Source: Brachionus koreanus
Taxonomy: Eukaryota > Rotifera > Eurotatoria > Ploima > Brachionidae
Direction: 5' to 3'
NCBI GenBank assembly: GCA_016987375.1
Contig: PJRA01000508.1
Location: 2,416,801 to 2,439,839, forward strand
DNA length: 23,039 nucleotides
Below are positions 11,320 to 20,588 of the stretch, in pieces; the stretch's first letter is position 1; each line of letters starts with the position of its first letter. The position numbers and the translations under genes were made by a program. A model generated the notes under the pieces. The model searched no databases. It was not told the DNA's origin and saw only the letters and a program-made list of their open reading frames with translations.

Positions 11320-11380
11320 TCTGTTATTTATTTTTTACAGATTTTGAACATTAAAAGCATACTTTAACTTTTGGTACAAC

Positions 11381-12818
11381 TTTTTTAGTTGCACTATGTT
11401 GCATCTGGTGAATTAATGAACATATAAGCAATCTAATGAATAAATATTATTATTAAAATATTTTTATAAACCTACTTTAAATTTAAATTAATTTTAGAAA
11501 ATGAAATTAAAATTTTAATAACTAATGGATATTTATATTAAAAAAAGAATAGAACCTTAAATTTGTACAAGAACATTTTCTAGATTTTAAATAGCTATTT
11601 TAGTAAATATACTAACATTTACTTATTAATTTTAATTTATCTGATATCAATTTCGAGAACTTAACCCTGGGCAAGTTAATATTTTTTGTCCATTTTTTTT
11701 TTATTCTCGATTAATTAAGAGCAAGTTGTGGTCCAAATTTTTTGTTCAAAAGTCATAAAACAATTGAAAGTTCACTTAAAAATAGCAATTTTGCTATAAA
11801 AATAAAACTGTGTATAATTAATGATGTAAATATGACCAATAGATTCAAATTTTTTCTATCTTTAATTAACCAATTACGCTATCTTAATAAGCGAATATTT
11901 CCCTAATCGTTAGTAAATATTTTGTCAACATGAGAATTTTTTAATGATGATTTAAGTTAATTGTCAATAAGCAATGCTAAAAATTCTGATTTTCATCGAA
12001 TTCTTTAACTCTTAATTTTTTAACTTATTTGCTTGTAAAAATAATAAAGTTTAGTTTATTTAAAAATTAATGAGATTAACAATTAATAAATCAATTATAA
12101 ATTAGATTGTTTACAAACATTTAATATCAAAGAAGTTGGGTTGTAAATTTGAGGAGGTGGTGTGTCAAAAATCACATTTTTAGATTCTTTCATTTATAAC
12201 CTTTGTTTTTCAACTTTTTTTTAAATATTAAATTATAAAAGTTGACATTAATTTTTATTATTTTTATTTTAATTAAAAAATAAAACAATATTTGAAAAAA
12301 TTTTGCTCGAATTCGTTAGAATAGAGCAAAGGTCGTTAAATCGGAACTAGAATCTGAATCTTTGAGACTTTCAAAGCCATTCTAATCTAGAAATAAATAA
12401 AAATTAACCTATATGAAGAGAAAAACAAAAATCAATAAATCTACAAAATCGAATATTGATTAATGTGAATTATTTGAATAAGAAAAAGATTAAGGCTCAA
12501 AATATCACAATGAATTCAAAACAATCGAAAAGAAGCGGAACAATCTTAGAATATAAATATATTCTATTGATAATCGATTTTTAATATTCTTTTTTTTTTA
12601 TTTTATTTTTAAAGTTTATAATCTAAATTTGATTTGAAATTAATTCAGCACAACTAAAACCGAAGAAAAAAATTGACTTTTGTGCGTCTAAATTTTAGGT
12701 CTAGCAAGCCATGTGAAGCGTGAATTAATCCTGATAATACTTTAATTGAAGACCTCATTCTACAATTACTTAGGGCTATCTTCATTCAAAACAAACATAA
12801 TCCGGTTTAATCACCTGA
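11381..12818. other. AT-rich spacer, nothing recognised
   Basis: No coding frame or RNA gene is supported on either strand. Composition becomes slightly less AT-rich after about 12640. Confidence 0.4.
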
Positions 12819-12861
12819 ATATCCGTTTCGTTGGACATTGAATGTCTCAAAAACGGAATAT
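12819..12861. repeat. 43-nt interrupted hairpin
   Basis: Arms ATAT-CCGTTT (12819-12828) and AAACGG-AATAT (12851-12861) pair with a 1-nt bulge. An inner perfect palindrome, GACATT-G-AATGTC (12834-12846), is separated from the outer stem by small internal loops. The one-base terminal loop argues against a normal microRNA precursor and for a DNA palindrome. Confidence 0.45.
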
Positions 12862-13027
12862 ACACTCATAAAATTCATCTCTTAAGCCAGCTCTCGCTGG
12901 GACACAATAAAACAAGTTGTATAATTTTTATTAATACTTTAGAGAGGCTCAAAGAGCATGAGACAATAAAACCTGTAATTATAAAAACTAAATTACAACT
13001 TTGAACGAAAGTCATTTGTTTCTTCAG

Positions 13028-13231
13028 GGCCAAAATGAGTCATGTTTCAGATGCTATCAAAGAGAGAGAAAGTGAGAGAGAGCAGTTGGTCAAAATCTTC
13101 ATATTTCCGTCAGTAATCATCTGAAATCGATTAAACTATTCGGCACAAATCATATACAATGCATTGTTTATTTATCAAATATTTCATCAGGTTAGGCGGC
13201 AACCCCCGGGGGGCCGAGGTGACGCCGAACG
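13028..13231 (+). other. Possible non-coding exon containing a 41-nt GC-rich islet
   Basis: The stretch starts after a textbook acceptor (TTTGTTTCTTCAG, ending 13027) and ends at a textbook donor (GAACG|GTAAGT, GT at 13232). A second acceptor-like site, ATTTCATCAG, ends at 13190, so the exon could instead be just the GC-rich islet 13191-13231. The longer form holds a 29-codon ATG frame (13035-13124) with a GA-repeat core, which is not convincing as protein. Reading the islet in phase with the cadherin frame downstream gives a stop, so it could join that gene only as 5'UTR. It could also belong to an unannotated transcript or be a repeat. Confidence 0.3.
13059..13083. repeat. GA-rich simple repeat
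   Basis: An AGAGAGAG...GTGAGAGAGAG tract. Such tracts can bind GAGA-type factors in promoters, but here this is only a composition statement. Confidence 0.7.
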
Positions 13232-13239
13232 GTAAGTCA

Positions 13240-14483
13240 GCCAAATATCTAAAATCTCAGCATGAATATTTTATAAACATCAAACATAGTGTTGTTTACA
13301 GAAAAATCATTTGTCAAGAACAGATCCTCAATCGAGCATGACTTTAAGCCAAACAGATAATTTAGAATTAATCATGGACTAATTGCAATATGATTCCAAA
13401 TTTCAATTTCATAGTCCCATATGTTAATTAAAATCAAATTGGCATACAAAAACAAGTCCTAATCTGGGTTATGATTCAATTATAAATACAGTTGAAAAAA
13501 TAAACAGCATAGCCTTGAGATAGAAAATAGCCGAGTGAATTAAGAGAAAAAAAAAATTTTTTTTTACTGTTTCTGCAGTAATAAAGGTATTAAAATGTGT
13601 TTAATCGCATTAGGAAAATGTTGAATCATCAGGCAAGTCCGGTATTGAAATCCATTCAATCGGAATAATGGAGCAACATTTGTGAAAACAAAAATTAACA
13701 AAAAAACGTGTGCTCTTTATTGATAATACAAAATTATTCTAGCTCATGAATTAAGTGAAATATTTGTCGAAAAAAAAAATTTAAATTAAATTTCAAGTGT
13801 TGTTTACATTAAAAATCTGTCAAGTGAATTAGAGTAGTTGTTTTCAAGAGAGAATATGTGTTTATTTATCTAAGGTTTTCCTGCTTTAAATAGTTGCTTA
13901 GTTGTCCTAACCTTGTCCAAGCGAAGAGGCTCTCAAGAGCAATTCAAATATTAGTTCTGATAAGATCGATTAGAATCGCCTAATCCTGAGTTTAGTTCGA
14001 ATTTTTGTGTGTCGGAAACAAATGCAAATAAAGGAAAAGAAGTCGCCTCGAAATTTATCTGATTTTCATTCTCCAAAAAAAAAAGCAACGACAAAGAATA
14101 AATTAAATATTCCTTTTTTTTTAAATTATTATTCAGGTGACCATTTATTTTAATCAATATATTCAAATTTAAATTTTGTACAAATTTTTTTTGTGTTAAT
14201 TAATTCTATTTATTTATTTTTTACAAAATGGAACAATAGAGACTGATTCAGAAAATTAGGCAATACGGCTCTTGGTTTTAGGCAGCCAGTATTTGACTTT
14301 AATTAAAATTTAGCGAAAGAGAAGAAAAATGAGAGCGACATAAGCTTTAGAGTAAATATTTTTCGGACAACGAACTAATGCTGACAAGTTTCCCTTGACC
14401 ATGTGTTTGTATTTCTTATCTGATCAATAAAATCGATAAGCCCATGGGGCATTAGAAGCATTAGGTTCGGATCAATCAAGTTG
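13240..14483. other. Spacer of slightly higher GC, nothing recognised
   Basis: No gene is seen. The minus-strand open frame at 13951-14166 starts in a poly(T)-rich area and encodes no known motif. The region is less AT-rich than its surroundings and may hold regulatory DNA of the downstream cadherin gene. Confidence 0.35.
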
Positions 14484-14532
14484 GCCGAGCTAGATCACGA
14501 CATTAAATTTAATGTCGTGTAATTAGCTCGGC
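14484..14532. repeat. 49-nt near-perfect palindrome
   Basis: Left arm GCCGAGCTA-GAT-CACGACATTAAA pairs with right arm TTTAATGTCGTG-TAAT-TAGCTCGGC. There are 21 base pairs in all, a 3/4-nt internal mismatch and no loop at the centre. It stands out in GC content from its neighbours. With no loop it should form a cruciform rather than a stable pre-miRNA, and it may be a tiny foldback element or a replication or recombination scar. Confidence 0.75.
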
Positions 14533-16410
14533 AAACCTAGAGCTCTAAAGTCGCTATTTACCTAAGCACTTGGTTATTAACTCTATTTTAATTTTGTCCA
14601 AGTATTTGTTCATCGTCAAACTAATTTAAAAGATTAATTGAATATTTTTTTATTTGTAATATACTAATTAAAAAAAGAAATAGGAAAATTTGTTCTAAAC
14701 TTATGAAATTTTTATTAGTTGTGACTTTTGTTTGCTTATTTTCCTATTTAGGCTTATTTTATTCTAGAAACAGACCAAGCCGTCTCTTAATCAAACAAAA
14801 AGTCAGTCATTTACACTCAATTTCTTTGTTTTTACTTTGATTGATTTTTAGCTTTTTTTAATATTATAAATTTCCGACTTATTTTGAGTGATAGTCAAAC
14901 GTACACATCGAATATTTGCATAGCATTCATTTAAATCTAGAATAAATCTTTTAGATATTGATCTAAATTTTAATTGAATTTCTCACTTAACAGATTTCAA
15001 AGTCTACGGATATCTTTGAATTTTTATGTCAAAAATAGTCATTTAATTAATTTGAAGTCACTTTCAGTCTTTAATTGACCAGTTCTGATAATTACTGACT
15101 GTGTTTTCTTTTTGATTATTATTTTTTCAACACTCAGATGACCGGAATCTTTAGTCTTAAATTTTAATAAAATCAGAAACACAATATTTGACAGTAAAGG
15201 TTTAAAATGGGCCTAGTAGAAACATAGCTTAAGCTCGGTACAGAAATACAAATAAATAAATAAAAATAAATAATATAGATGGTCAAAGTGATTTTACCAA
15301 AAAGAGTTTTTTGAAATCCAAAAGATACATTCAAGTTTAACTGGATAAAGGCGAATAGCTCAGAATAAAATCTATTTTAATTTAGTTTTGTATTGAAAGC
15401 ATTCTATAAAATACAAATTAGAGTTTTTTTGGACTAAAAAAATTTCATAACTGACGAGGGAATTTTGAAGTCAAAAGTTTAACTTTTCAAGTCAACAAAT
15501 TAATTATTGTCATTTAAAAAAAATTAAATATTTCAACAGCATGATATAGTTAAACAAATAGTGCTTCAGTGGTGAGGTGAGGTTGTTATTTAAATTTATA
15601 GGTATTTTTTACAATTTCTTTAAATTTTTATTAGAAAAAACTTTATGGTCATTTTAATTTACGACTTACACAAATTTGCTTTTTTTCATTTCACTCGAAT
15701 GTTAATGTCTAAAAAATTTTGCATTTCTATATTTTTTAAAAATAAAAATAAAAAAAAAATTAAATATTTATTTCAATTTTATAGCTTAGATTATTTATTT
15801 TATCTATGTCAAATAAGTTGTGTAAGAGTAGATTTTTTTTCTTATTTCTTAGAACTTTTTATGAAAAAAAATTTAAATTCGTGTGAATAAGGTTGGCTTA
15901 TTCAAGTTATTAGTTTTGAATACAAAATGATGTCAAACAAGTATCAAATTAGTTGACAATAAGTGATAGAACTATTGGTTGAGCATGTCCAAATTGAATT
16001 AGAACTAATCCTATTTATGATCAAACGATGCAAGTGAGAAAATATGTTGTTGCCGAGTGAAAAAAATAAAGCACCGTCAAACAGAGATAGAGTATTGTAT
16101 AATAAATAAATTTTATTATGTCAAATTAAATTTAATCGGGCCAAGATTGTTTTTAGAATTCATCAAAAAAAAAACTAAGAGAATTCTTAAACAATTTAGT
16201 AACACACAAAGTCAAATAAAAGGATTTTGACAAAAGACCAAAACAATTAGTTAATTTTTAAGCACTTAAAAAGAGAATAAGAGAAAAAGATTATTTTAAA
16301 ATATTTTCTCTTCAAATAATGAAAAAAAATTGTAACAACAAGGCTTCTTTGGATTTTTGTGCTCATAGCAAAATTTTAATAAAATTATTTAACATTTTTT
16401 TCCTATTTAG
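14533..16410. other. AT-rich upstream region of the second cadherin gene
   Basis: No gene is seen. An AAAT-type simple repeat lies at about 15250-15274. The 81-codon open frame at 15645-15890 is Phe/Lys/Leu-rich low-complexity sequence, as expected from random AT-rich DNA. No convincing TATA box or initiator could be placed, so the promoter is not located. Confidence 0.4.
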
Positions 16411-16517
16411 CCAAAAACAATTAAATTATATAATAAAAATAACTTTTAATTTTAAAAGCTTTTTAGATATTAACGTCAATGAAAAAATAGATTTTTTACT
16501 CTTATTTGTTTTTCGAA
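16409..16517 (+). promoter_or_regulatory. Probable 5'UTR of the second cadherin gene, with acceptor-like site and mini-uORF
   Basis: A strong 3' splice-site-like sequence, TTTTTTTCCTATTTAG, ends at 16410, so the last 5'UTR exon may begin at 16411. Inside it, ATG AAA AAA TAG at 16479-16490 is a three-codon upstream ORF, 27 nt before the main ATG. Its TAG is also the stop that bounds the main reading frame upstream. Confidence 0.35.
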
Positions 16518-19500
16518 ATGATAGTTTTAATTGTTCTAATTTTAATTCAGCAAACAAGCCAGGATTACATCCGCAGTGACGAGCTTATCTTGAACGAAAA
16601 TCTGGAAATAGGCTCTGAAATAATAAATCTAAACAATTTGCTAGGTGCACACACATTCAACTCAAATCTTCAATTCAAAATTGTCAACGACACGTCTCTG
16701 GTCAGCTATGTCCATATTGAATACCTCAATAGTGAAACAACTCTCATCATACTAAAAAAAAGGCTTAACTTCGACGACCTATGCGACTCATCCTCTCAAC
16801 AAATTGTAGCAAGAACCATATCCAGCTCCATAGTCACGTGCTCTCATACAATTAAAATTATAGCCGTAAATGAAAACAATTTTATCGAGATACCAATTCA
16901 AATTAGAAAAATAAACTTTATCAAAAAGCAACAAATAAGAATTAAATTTAGAGAAAAAAATTTAAATTTAAATTTGAGCTCGATTGAAAATAACTTTTTA
17001 ATAGAAAAAGCCTTAGTGGACTCGTCAAATGAAGACTCAAAAGAGCTAAGAAATAAGCTAGTTTATAAAATAGAGTCAAATTCTAATTTAATAAAAATTG
17101 ATTTAGAATCAAAATTAGACAAATATCTTAATTTAAGTATTCGATTTATTGATGAGAAGTCATTGATAAAAGCCTATGACTTTAATTTAGAAATAAGAAT
17201 AAAGCTCGAGGCTTATTTGCCATCAAATATATCCGAGCATTACATAGTTGAGGAAAATTCAATTCAGAGCATTTATCTTAGGGTCAATGAGCTAAAAAAG
17301 CTGAATCTAAAGCCTCTGGACTTTGCCCAATCGTTGTACTCAATTGTAATAGAGAACAAATATTTAGCCATAAACGATATAGTGCTAGAGCCTAGATTAA
17401 AGCATACAAGCAATGAAAACGATATTGTGTTTTCGTTGTTTCAAAATGAGCCGTCTAGTGGCCATTTTCCTTTCTATGTGGATGCAAATACGGGCGCCAT
17501 CAGAGTCAAAAGCCAGCTATGGACCGAAAATGACGACTACTTGAACAAAAATGTCAACAAAAATTATTTATTCGGACTAAAAGCTACTTACAAGCGGCTA
17601 TTGAAAAATTCGTCGAAAAAAAATTATTACCATGACTACATGATTCCGGCCTTTACCAAAATTCAAATAAATATACGCCGTGAAAAAATGGATTCGGCCA
17701 TGATACGCGCCCAAATTTCATCTCCATTCATATCAAAATACGAAATACTCAACAAAGAGTCAGCTAATCAGACTTTTATTTACTACATAAATGATCCCAT
17801 ACAAATAGGCTCCGATCTTGTTCACTATTCAATTCAGTTTGTTAAAAAAATTGATTGGAATTTTACAAATTTAGAATGGATGCTGTCAAATGAAGCAGAT
17901 TTTAAGTACGTATTCAACTCGAGCTATATGCAAATATCTAGTAGAATAGAGCTACGTGATGGTCAGATTTACAGCACCAATCTTAAGTATGTTGAGCGCA
18001 CACGGAACTCACATGGCTTCAGAGTGCTGAACCAACTTAACATCGAGTTTAGGATCGATTTTGATCCATTGCTCTTTGAACACAGCGAGTACAACATATC
18101 GCTGTATCAGTCTGATTTAGTTGACCAAAAGATTGCTTTATTCAAGCTAAAAAAGCGTGTTGGCAACAGATTTAAGCACAATAGTCGAGACAATGTGGTC
18201 TTTAGATTGATTGATTCAGATGATTCACAAAAATTCGATCTGGACATGAAAACAGGATGGCTAAGCGTCAAACAAGTATTGGGAAAGTCCGTTTACTATT
18301 TGGATGTTTTGGCTGTAAATTCGGACATACAAAAAACTGCCACAGTCAAGTGTAGAATAAGTGTAGATTGTTCTAGAAGTGAACAGCCTAAGAGTGAATT
18401 TATGTTCAATGTTTTTGAGAATTCAATAGCTGGCACACAAATTGCCAAATTTCAAAGCGTATGCACAAATTCCGACTATTTGTACACACTTGAGCCTAGT
18501 TTAAATGTTCGCCTATGCTCAAAATCTGATGAGTTCAATTGTAAAAATTTTGATCTAGAGACAATAAATAATTTTATTAAAAATTTATTCAAAATTGATG
18601 AGAAAATTGGCTATTTAATCAATAGCAAAAATTTAAATGTTCAAATATTTTTAAATTTAATTAAAACAAACTATGCTCATGTTTACAATGATCTAAGCGC
18701 CATATTCGAATCGTCTCGTCTGTCAGTATTACTAAAAGCAAAAATAAAATTTCCTCAAGGTATTAGCTATGACTATCCGATTGAAATAAGAGTTCAAAAT
18801 CGACCTGTCATTACCAATTTTAGTCCCAAATTGACTGCAATCAAAATAGATTCGAACAAATCCGAATCAGTCTGTTTGTATAATTATTCAATAGCTACTA
18901 GCGCATCGATTGTCTCACGTTTTGTGAGAGTAAACCAAAAATTGGCTCATTTTGAACCCGAGTTTTCTTTTTCAAACTGCAAGGCGAAATTTTATATTGA
19001 CAACAATGGATGTCTTAGTCTCTCGTACAACCATTTGGCTCGTTTATGCCAAAGTGTCAATCAAACTGGGATCATTCTAAATAGCGGAACGTACTATCTT
19101 AAATTTAAACTTTGTTTCTATGACAATAATAAAGTGTCCTGTTCGGATATATACAATCAAAGTGTTCACATAGCCTTTGATGTTTACAACACATCAAAAA
19201 TTGTGCTCAATGAAAACACAGATTTGGAGGATTACCCAGAAAATTTTGATCAAAATTTTGCTAATTTTCTCAAAAGACCCAAATTTCGGATCTATTTGGT
19301 GATTATTTTGGCCGTTGTCGCACTAGTTGCTCTAATCACGGTTGTATTTTTGGTCATGTTGTTCTCTGGTCCCAAAAATGATCTCAAAGCTTTGAGCAAA
19401 AAGGCCTTGGTTATTAAAAATGACATGAACTTCAAGTACGCTTTTTTTTTTTTTAAAGTTTTCTTGACAAAATTTTAAAATATTTTTATTTAATAGAAAT

Positions 19501-20067
19501 TTGGAAATAAACACAGATATTCGAAGTCAATCGAGTGCTAACACACCCGAGTCAAGTTCTAATTCAACAACAGCAACAAATAGTACAAAATTAACAAAAA
19601 CAGATGAGGATGATGAAATTAAAATTCAAGTTTTAGATGATTTTGTGGACATGTCCACAAAACAGTATAAACAAATTAATTTTGGCTATGAGAACAAAAA
19701 TTTTAGTTATTCAGGATCGTTTCGTTCAACGGGAAGTTCTTGTGAGTCAAACGATGAAACCAACAAAAAAATTGAAAACGACCAAGGCTTGTATTCAGTA
19801 AAAAACGCTTCTATTCAATTTCAAAATCAGTCGGATATTTTGTCGCCCAAAAAAGAAGCTGAATTTTATGCATGTGTTCCCGAGCACAATCAGACCGAGT
19901 TAGCTTATAATTGTCTTTTAATGAATAGTCCTGCTCAGACCAACGATGCTATACAGTCTATGCCCAAGTCAAGTTCGCTGAAAAAGTTGAAAAAAGATCT
20001 AGCAGTCAAAAGGGCAATTTATAGCACAGTGAATGAGGCAATAGGGAGCAATGGAATCAGTATATAA
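16518..20067 (+). CDS. Divergent protocadherin-like single-pass adhesion protein
   Basis: Joined exons 16518-19435 and 19497-20067 encode about 1162 residues. The start is the first in-frame ATG after a stop at 16488-16490, and it opens a hydrophobic signal peptide (MIVLIVLILI). EC1 follows: LNENLEIGS, then KKRLNFDDLC and a second Cys at residues 82-108. This mirrors the protocadherin EC1 signature RIDREELC plus a downstream Cys, but with the calcium-ligand residues changed. Later cadherin-like pieces are VEENSIQS, FYVDANTGAIRV, KFDLDMKTGWLSV and NVFENSIAGTQ. No DxNDNxP linker and no LDRE are seen anywhere, which is very unusual. The transmembrane helix is at about residues 925-949. The tail of roughly 213 residues is Ser/Thr/Asn-rich with an acidic TDEDDEIKIQV and a basic KKLKKD segment. 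Probably calcium-independent adhesion or signalling (inference). The frame continues past the stop (separate entry). Confidence 0.85.
19436..19496 (+). other. Intron, 61 nt
   Basis: The donor is TTCAA|GTACGC at 19436 and the acceptor is TTTAATAG ending at 19496. The exon ends after two codon bases (AA) and the next exon supplies the third (A), giving Lys. The reading then continues NLEINTD in the frame of the downstream tail. Retention would add a Phe-rich run and stop at 19476-19478. As in the upstream cadherin gene, this tiny intron lies in the tail shortly after the membrane helix. Confidence 0.85.
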
Positions 20068-20184
20068 TCGCCAAATGAAATTGGAACTAAATTAAATTAT
20101 GATGCGAGTGGCTCTTTTAGTTTTGTGAATTCAAACAACGATATGCTATTTAGTCCAAATGATATGTTTGCATCAGTTGTATGA
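20068..20184 (+). other. In-frame continuation of the cadherin tail beyond the TAA stop
   Basis: After TAA at 20065-20067 the same frame stays open for 38 codons to TGA at 20182-20184. It encodes Ser/Asn/Asp/Phe-rich sequence (SPNEIGTK..., then SGSFSFVNSNNDM..., SPNDMFASVV) of the same character as the tail before the stop. The end, -SVV, fits a class I PDZ ligand (S/T-x-hydrophobic). No good GT...AG intron that would skip the stop in frame was found. It could be readthrough, an allele or assembly error with a false stop, or recently lost tail sequence. Confidence 0.45.
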
Positions 20185-20236
20185 GAATAGATTTTTTTCC
20201 TTTTTTTTTTCTAAATTAAATCAAATTACCTCATTT

Positions 20237-20244
20237 TGTACATA
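20237..20244 (+). promoter_or_regulatory. Pumilio/FBF-type (PUF) site in the 3'UTR
   Basis: TGTACATA matches the UGUANAUA recognition element of PUF proteins. It lies in the apparent 3'UTR, 53 nt past the TGA at 20184. An AU-rich TATTTATTTTTA follows. Chance matches are common in AT-rich DNA. Confidence 0.35.
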
Positions 20245-20298
20245 TCTATATTTATTTTTAATATTTGTCAAGTCTTATTAAAACCAAAATTTTTTTCA

Positions 20299-20308
20299 AA
20301 TAAATAAA
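20299..20308 (+). terminator. Overlapping poly(A) signals of the second cadherin gene
   Basis: AATAAATAAA contains two overlapping AATAAA hexamers, about 115 nt after the TGA and about 230 nt after the TAA, in a T-rich 3'UTR. Confidence 0.6.
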
Positions 20309-20586
20309 TGAATTATTGTATTAATTTTTTTCTTTTAATTTTCGTACATGTAAAATTACATAAAAAATTTCCCATACAAAAGTTCTAATGGTCTAAAATT
20401 TGTTCTACAGATGAAACAACAGTTGATTCACCTACTGTGGAAGTCTGCTAAATCTGTGTACATTCTGCAAATTTCTACTCAACATAATGCAAGCCTCTAT
20501 TTTATTTAATTTTAAAACTATTTTATAATTTATATTTGTAATCATTTACTATAAAAAAGACAATTTTTATTTCACACCTTTTTATT
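20309..20586. other. Spacer, nothing recognised
   Basis: AT-rich DNA between the poly(A) signals and the first foldback element. No gene is seen on either strand. Confidence 0.4.
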
Positions 20587-20588
20587 TA

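Noticed and set aside
12800..12880. LNVSKTEYT-like peptide resembling a LINE reverse transcriptase motif
   Set aside because: Only about nine residues match, with no flanking RT blocks in any frame. The stretch is better explained by the hairpin there.
13035..13124. 29-codon ATG frame with a GA-repeat core
   Set aside because: The Glu/Arg-rich middle comes from the simple repeat and no similarity is evident. It is mentioned only as content of the possible exon.
13951..14166. Minus-strand 71-codon frame
   Set aside because: No recognisable motif; includes a run from homopolymer sequence.
15645..15890. 81-codon frame
   Set aside because: Low-complexity Phe/Lys/Leu sequence with poly-Lys; no motif, splice context or neighbour to support it.
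16319..16579. 86-codon frame with an ATG just upstream of the second cadherin gene
   Set aside because: Phe/Asn/Lys-rich as expected from AT-rich DNA. It overlaps the cadherin start in another frame and shows no domain or signal pattern.
19332..19514. Minus-strand open frame of 60 codons
   Set aside because: Antisense to the exon-intron junction of the second cadherin gene, with low-complexity content.
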